A DNA stretch of 64,000 nt, from contig DLGZ01000065.1 in assembly GCA_002482965.1 (NCBI GenBank), forward strand, positions 39,882-103,881. Reading direction: 5' to 3'. A model generated the notes under the pieces. The model did not search any database. It was not told where the DNA came from and saw only the letters and a program-made list of their open reading frames with translations. This DNA comes from Verrucomicrobiaceae bacterium UBA7681. Its GTDB lineage: Bacteria > Verrucomicrobiota > Verrucomicrobiia > Verrucomicrobiales > Verrucomicrobiaceae. The number at the start of each line of letters is the position of its first letter. The first letter of the stretch is position 1. Positions 59,907 to 64,000 of the stretch are shown here, one piece after another. A program made the translations under genes and the position numbers.

Positions 59907-61862
59907 ATGTCCGCCACCCACGCCCCCACCGTTGTCATTGATAACTTCAGCCCCTGCTTGAATGGCGGCCGGTATCCAGTCAAACGGGTGATTGATGAGC
60001 CGCTGGATGTCACGTGCGACATTTTCAAAGACGGTCACGACGTGATGAGCGCGATGCTGCGCTGGCGGCTCACGGGCTCACGCCGCTGGTTTGAAGCACC
60101 GATGAGGCTGGTGGACAACGACCGCTGGCAGGGCCAGTGCAGCTTTTCCAAAGCAGGACGCTGGGAATACGTCGTCGAAGCCTGGGGCGACAGCTTCCGT
60201 TCTTGGAAGAAGACTTTTGCAGTACGGGTGCAGACCCAAGATCCCGATGCACCGATCGAGGCGCAGGAAGGCGCACGACTGCTGCGTGAAGCTGGCAAAC
60301 GCGCACGCGCCGCCGGTGTGCCGACTGCGGGGACTCAGCTCGAAGATTGCGCCGAACTACTCACGACGGTGAAGCTTGCGGACATCATGGAAGTGCTGCT
60401 GTCAGATGAGATGCAGAACCTGATGGATCAGTATCCGGATCGCTCGCAGTCCACCACCTCAGACATACTGCGCGCCACTGCAGAACGCGAACGTGCCCGA
60501 TACTCCGCCTGGTATGAATTTTTCCCACGCGGCGCCGAAGGCCGCAGCGACAAGCATTCCACCTTCCGCGACTGCCTGGGTCGCCTGGATCACGCAGCGC
60601 ACATGGGCTTTGATGTGATCTACTTCCCGCCGATTCATCCGATCGGCATCACGGCACGCAAAGGCAAAAACAACACGCTCACAGCCGGGCCTGACGACGT
60701 CGGCAGTCCTTGGGCCATCGGCGGCCCGACGGGTGGGCATTACAAGATCGAGCCAGCGCTCGGCACGGAGAAGGATTTTGTCTGGCTGGTCAAAGAAGCG
60801 AAGAAGCGCGGCATGGAGATCGCGCTCGATTTTGCGCTCAACTGCTCGCCCGATCACCCCTATGTCAAAGACCATCCCGAATGGTTCTACCAGCGCCCGG
60901 ACGGCAGCATCCGTTATGCCGAAAATCCCCCGAAGAAGTATCAGGACATCTATCCGCTGAACTTCCATTGCGACGACTGGCGCAATCTGTGGAAGGAACT
61001 GATCGAAGTCGTGCAGTTCTGGGTGGATCGCGGGGTGAAGATCTTCCGCGTGGATAATCCGCATACGAAGCCTGTCGCGTTCTGGGAAGAACTCATCGGT
61101 ACCATTCAGCGCAAAGACCCCGATGTGCTCTTCCTCGCCGAGGCTTTCACGAAGCCGAAGATGATGCAGGTGCTGGGCAAGGTGGGCTTCACGCAGAGCT
61201 ACACCTACTTCACCTGGCGTGAAGATCCCAAAGCTCTCACGGAGTACGCCACCGAGCTCACGCGCAGCGACATGCGCTGGTACTACCGTGCGAATTTCTG
61301 GCCCAACACACCCGACATCCTCCCCGGTCACCTGCAGAATGCCACGTCGCAGATGTTCCGCATCCGTGCAGCGCTCGCTGCCACCATGTCATCCTGCTGG
61401 GGCATTTACTCCGGCTATGAACTCTGCGAAAACGACCCGTATCCCGGCAAGGAGGAGTACGACAACAGCGAGAAATACGAACTGAAGCAGCGCGACTACA
61501 ATCAGCTCGGCAACATCACCGCCTTCATCCGCACGCTGAACCTGATCCGCCGCGACAATCCAGCGCTGCATCTCTATGACAATCTCAGCTTCCACAGCGC
61601 CGATCACAGCGAGATGATCTGCTACAGCAAAGTCACCCCTGACTTCAGCAACCGCATGCTCTGCGTGATCAGCCACGACGCCCGTCAGCCCGCCATCGGC
61701 ACGGTGCATATCGATCTGGCGGCCCTCGGCCTCGATGGCAGCCGTCCCTACAAGGTCACCGACCTCATGCACAATCAGACCTACGAATGGCGTGGCGTGG
61801 ACAACTACGTCGCCCTGCATCCCAACGGGATGTCGATGCACATCTTCCGGGTGGAGCAGTGA
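59907..61862 (+). CDS. glgE: Maltosyltransferase GlgE
   Basis: GlgE transfers maltosyl units from maltose-1-phosphate onto alpha-1,4-glucans (GH13_3). The 651-residue protein opens with a beta-sandwich N domain (IDNFSPCLNGGRYPVKR), then the barrel: FPPIHPIGITARKGKNNTL, then FRVDNPHTKPVAFWEEL with the nucleophile Asp, and FLAEAFTKPKMM with the acid/base Glu. GYELCENDPYPGKEEYDNSEKY (in part) is a GlgE hallmark. Trehalose synthase and maltokinase genes are not in the window. Confidence 0.95.
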   Translation: MSATHAPTVVIDNFSPCLNGGRYPVKRVIDEPLDVTCDIFKDGHDVMSAMLRWRLTGSRRWFEAPMRLVDNDRWQGQCSFSKAGRWEYVVEAWGDSFRSWKKTFAVRVQTQDPDAPIEAQEGARLLREAGKRARAAGVPTAGTQLEDCAELLTTVKLADIMEVLLSDEMQNLMDQYPDRSQSTTSDILRATAERERARYSAWYEFFPRGAEGRSDKHSTFRDCLGRLDHAAHMGFDVIYFPPIHPIGITARKGKNNTLTAGPDDVGSPWAIGGPTGGHYKIEPALGTEKDFVWLVKEAKKRGMEIALDFALNCSPDHPYVKDHPEWFYQRPDGSIRYAENPPKKYQDIYPLNFHCDDWRNLWKELIEVVQFWVDRGVKIFRVDNPHTKPVAFWEELIGTIQRKDPDVLFLAEAFTKPKMMQVLGKVGFTQSYTYFTWREDPKALTEYATELTRSDMRWYYRANFWPNTPDILPGHLQNATSQMFRIRAALAATMSSCWGIYSGYELCENDPYPGKEEYDNSEKYELKQRDYNQLGNITAFIRTLNLIRRDNPALHLYDNLSFHSADHSEMICYSKVTPDFSNRMLCVISHDARQPAIGTVHIDLAALGLDGSRPYKVTDLMHNQTYEWRGVDNYVALHPNGMSMHIFRVEQ

Positions 61863-61868
61863 GATGAC

Positions 61869-62648
61869 ATGAAACCGCTGCTCTGCCTGCTGGCGCTGAC
61901 GTGCAGTGCTCAGGCACAGCAGTGGCGGCTGGTGTCATCGTCCAAAGCTGCTCCTCTGGGCTATGGGGCGATGTATGTCGTCAAACAAATCGCCGGGCCG
62001 GCCAAGGCGGAGATCAGGCTGGTCTTGTTCGATGAGAGGCAGTGCGCCATGCACGTGGTGGCAAATAGTGATCCCAAAACGGCCTGGCCTCTTGATGACA
62101 TGGGCCACGCCAAGAAGGCACTGGCCGTCTGCAACGGCGGTTACTTCAACCCCGGCGGTGACTTTGGCCCGGTAGGGCTGGAAATCGCCGAAGGTATTCG
62201 CAGTGGAAAGCCCGTCATGGATCAATGGTTCGGCGGACTGATGGTCAAGCAGGGCAAGGCCTCACTCGTCTGGAGCAATGAGTTCCAAGACGCGCCAGAC
62301 CTCAGCGAATTTGTGCAGTGCAGTCCTTGGCTGGTCAGTGAGGGCCGCGTCTGGCCGGTGCCACCCAGCAAAGAGCCGGAACCGCGCAACAACCGCACGT
62401 TCATCATGACCGATGCTGCAGGCCGCTGGGCCATCGGCACCTGCAAACGCACCGGTCTGCTGGAACTCGCCCACATCCTCGTCACACCCGGAATCATCAC
62501 TGAGATGAAGGTCAACCGTGCGCTGAATCTCGATGGTGGTCCTTCCACCGGCCTATGGTGCCGGAGCGAATCAGGCGCGGTGCAGTTTGAAAAGCCCGGC
62601 TGGGCGGTGCGCAACGCCATCGTGATCGTGCCGCGAGATTCCAAGTGA
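61869..62648 (+). CDS. Exported NAGPA-like phosphodiester glycosidase
   Basis: This 259-residue exported protein has a signal peptide (MKPLLCLLALTCSAQAQ). VCNGGYFNPGGDFGPVGLEI and ALNLDGGPSTGLWCR are the key motifs of the NAGPA (phosphodiester glycosidase) family, whose best-known member removes GlcNAc from mannose-6-phosphate diesters. The bacterial substrate is unknown but probably an envelope glycan. It begins 6 nt after glgE and is followed by a PHP-like gene at 31 nt. Confidence 0.88.
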   Translation: MKPLLCLLALTCSAQAQQWRLVSSSKAAPLGYGAMYVVKQIAGPAKAEIRLVLFDERQCAMHVVANSDPKTAWPLDDMGHAKKALAVCNGGYFNPGGDFGPVGLEIAEGIRSGKPVMDQWFGGLMVKQGKASLVWSNEFQDAPDLSEFVQCSPWLVSEGRVWPVPPSKEPEPRNNRTFIMTDAAGRWAIGTCKRTGLLELAHILVTPGIITEMKVNRALNLDGGPSTGLWCRSESGAVQFEKPGWAVRNAIVIVPRDSK

Positions 62649-62678
62649 GATATGGCCGGTTTGGTGCGTTCGAAAGTA

Positions 62679-63941
62679 ATGCGACCAACCATCTTCAGTC
62701 TTCTTGTCCTCGGTCTGATTCACACCGCCAGCGCCCAGCAGCCGCAATGGTTCAAGGGCAACACACACACGCATTCGTTGTGGAGTGATGGCAATGACTT
62801 CCCGGAGATGATCACGGACTGGTACAAAGAGCATGGCTATGATTTCCTGGCGATCTCTGACCACAACGTGCTCCAGGCGAAAGAAGTGTGGATGAGTGTT
62901 CCCGCAGTCGAAAAGCGCCGCAGAATCCTGGGCAAGACCACCATGGAAAAGTATCTCGCCCGCTTTGGCGGAGACTGGGTGACGACACGTGAAAAAGACG
63001 GCCTCACCGAAGTGCGGCTGAAGAAGCTGGAGGAATACCGGCCCAAGTTTGAAGTGCCGGGGAAGTTCCTGCTCATCCAGGCGGAGGAGATCAGCGCCGG
63101 CATCGGCAAGGCACCGATTCACATCAACGCGGTGAACTTGCGGGAGGAGATCGTGCCGGTCAAAGACCTTGCCAGCATTCCAGAGGTGATGCGGGCCAAT
63201 CTGCGAATGGTGAACGAGCAGTCAAAGCGCCTGGGCGTGCCGATGCTCTCGCACATCAATCATCCGAACTTCCGCTGGGCCCTCTCCGCCGAGGATCTGG
63301 CTTCGGTGCTGGAGGAAAACTTTTGGGAGATCTACAACGGCCACCCCACCATCAACTATCCTGGCGATGCGTCCCGCATGGGTCATGAAAAGATCTGGGA
63401 CGTTGCCAACACGCTGCGCATTGCCGAGTTCAAAGCCCCACCGCTCTATGGCGTCGGCACGGACGACTCACACCGCTATCACGGTGAGGAAAACGGCCCC
63501 GGCCGTGGCTGGATCATGGTGCGTGCCACCAGTCTGAATCCCGCTGAGATCATCAAAGCCATGAAGGCGGGTGATTTTTATGCCTCTTCCGGTGTCACCC
63601 TGGACGATGTGAGCTTCAAAGAGGGCGAATTGCGCATCCGCATTCATGCGGAGCCGGGAGTCACTTACAGCACGCAGATTCGCGGCACCTTGCAGGGCTA
63701 TGACGCCACGACCCGCGCCGCGCCCCCGGTGGAAGGCGATCTGCATCCGCCACGCCTGCTGTATTCCGATGACGTGGGCAAGACGCTGGCAACCATCGAA
63801 GGCGAGGAAGTGGTCTGGAAACCCAGCGGCAAAGAGCTGTATTTCCGCGCCGTCATCACCTCCTCCAAGCCGTATGCGAATCCCTCTTTCGAAGGGCAGA
63901 TGCAAATGGGGTGGACGCAGCCGATGGGGTGGGAAAAGTAG
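62679..63941 (+). CDS. Exported PHP-domain metallohydrolase-like protein
   Basis: The start at 62679 gives a signal peptide (MRPTIFSLLVLGLIHTASAQ); a Met at 62652 would add nine residues. The polymerase and histidinol phosphatase (PHP) fold is visible in GNTHTHSLWSDG (HxH), FLAISDHNVL (Asp and His), LSHINHPNFRW and GTDDSHRYH, all metal ligands. A C-terminal beta-rich domain begins after about residue 310. Phosphoesterase activity is plausible; the substrate is unknown. Confidence 0.8.
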   Translation: MRPTIFSLLVLGLIHTASAQQPQWFKGNTHTHSLWSDGNDFPEMITDWYKEHGYDFLAISDHNVLQAKEVWMSVPAVEKRRRILGKTTMEKYLARFGGDWVTTREKDGLTEVRLKKLEEYRPKFEVPGKFLLIQAEEISAGIGKAPIHINAVNLREEIVPVKDLASIPEVMRANLRMVNEQSKRLGVPMLSHINHPNFRWALSAEDLASVLEENFWEIYNGHPTINYPGDASRMGHEKIWDVANTLRIAEFKAPPLYGVGTDDSHRYHGEENGPGRGWIMVRATSLNPAEIIKAMKAGDFYASSGVTLDDVSFKEGELRIRIHAEPGVTYSTQIRGTLQGYDATTRAAPPVEGDLHPPRLLYSDDVGKTLATIEGEEVVWKPSGKELYFRAVITSSKPYANPSFEGQMQMGWTQPMGWEK

Positions 63942-63962
63942 CCTTGTTGCTGTGCAACAAGG
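63942..63962 (+). terminator. Hairpin after the PHP-domain gene
   Basis: CCTTGTTGC and GCAACAAGG form a 9-bp perfect stem with a 3-nt loop, immediately after the gene's stop. No long U-run follows (TATTCCCC), so it may slow or end transcription only with help. The remaining bases to 64000 show no feature. Confidence 0.4.
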
Positions 63963-64000
63963 TATTCCCCGTGCGGTACTTACCGTTCGACTCTTGACGA

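Overview
The window looks like a chromosomal segment of a Gram-negative Verrucomicrobiota bacterium, probably near Prosthecobacter or Verrucomicrobium. This is inferred from an LPS gene (lpxK), an outer-membrane porin, secreted DUF1501 and Planctomycete-type cytochrome c (DUF1549/DUF1553) proteins, several LamG/DUF1080-like exported proteins, Tat signals, and uniformly high GC. I saw no rRNA, CRISPR array, integrase or transposase. Genes are tightly packed with many 4-nt start/stop overlaps.

Layout. 1-1752: the end of a response regulator, then an M19 dipeptidase. 1768-8297: an RNA-repair locus. A divergent RtcR activator faces a minus-strand operon, preceded by a sigma-54-type promoter, that encodes a Ro60/Rsr TROVE protein, four tandem Y-RNA-like ncRNAs, RtcB ligase and RtcA cyclase. 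8307-11699: pseudouridine synthase, RsgA and OpgG. 12413-23073: a long minus-strand operon of exported polysaccharide-related proteins headed by a GntR/FadR regulator with a palindromic operator at its start codon. 23236-32225: mixed genes, including an ArsR-methyltransferase fusion, lpxK-fdhD-membrane protein-cysteine desulfurase, an MFS carrier and a thioredoxin-trypsin fusion. 32230-45198: a potassium region (kup, a micro-ORF, kdpF, kdpA, a porin, kdpB, kdpC, kdpD, kdpE and a second KdpD-like/KdpE-like pair). 45227-64000: nucleoside phosphorylase, SMUG1-type glycosylase, S1C protease, large exported proteins, pyrC, a prenyl synthase, a LolA-like protein, fabF, an esterase, Uma2, a TIM-barrel protein, glgE and two exported hydrolase-like proteins.

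The most interesting region is 4404-4916. On the minus strand, four hairpin RNAs share a GAATGC...CTACAT motif after the 5' stem strand and a CTTGTC motif entering the 3' strand. Two carry a circularly permuted tRNA mimic (T-arm, closed acceptor stem, D-arm), one has only the T-arm and acceptor, and one has none. They lie between ro60 and rtcB in one RtcR/sigma-54 transcription unit. This extends the known Salmonella rsr-yrlBA-rtcBA arrangement to a four-member graded series.

A second regulatory signal is a 16-bp box, close to TTYACACWTTCTTAAC, found upstream of kup, of the kdp operon and of the second Kdp-type kinase/regulator pair. It is a candidate KdpE-type site linking the potassium genes of this window.
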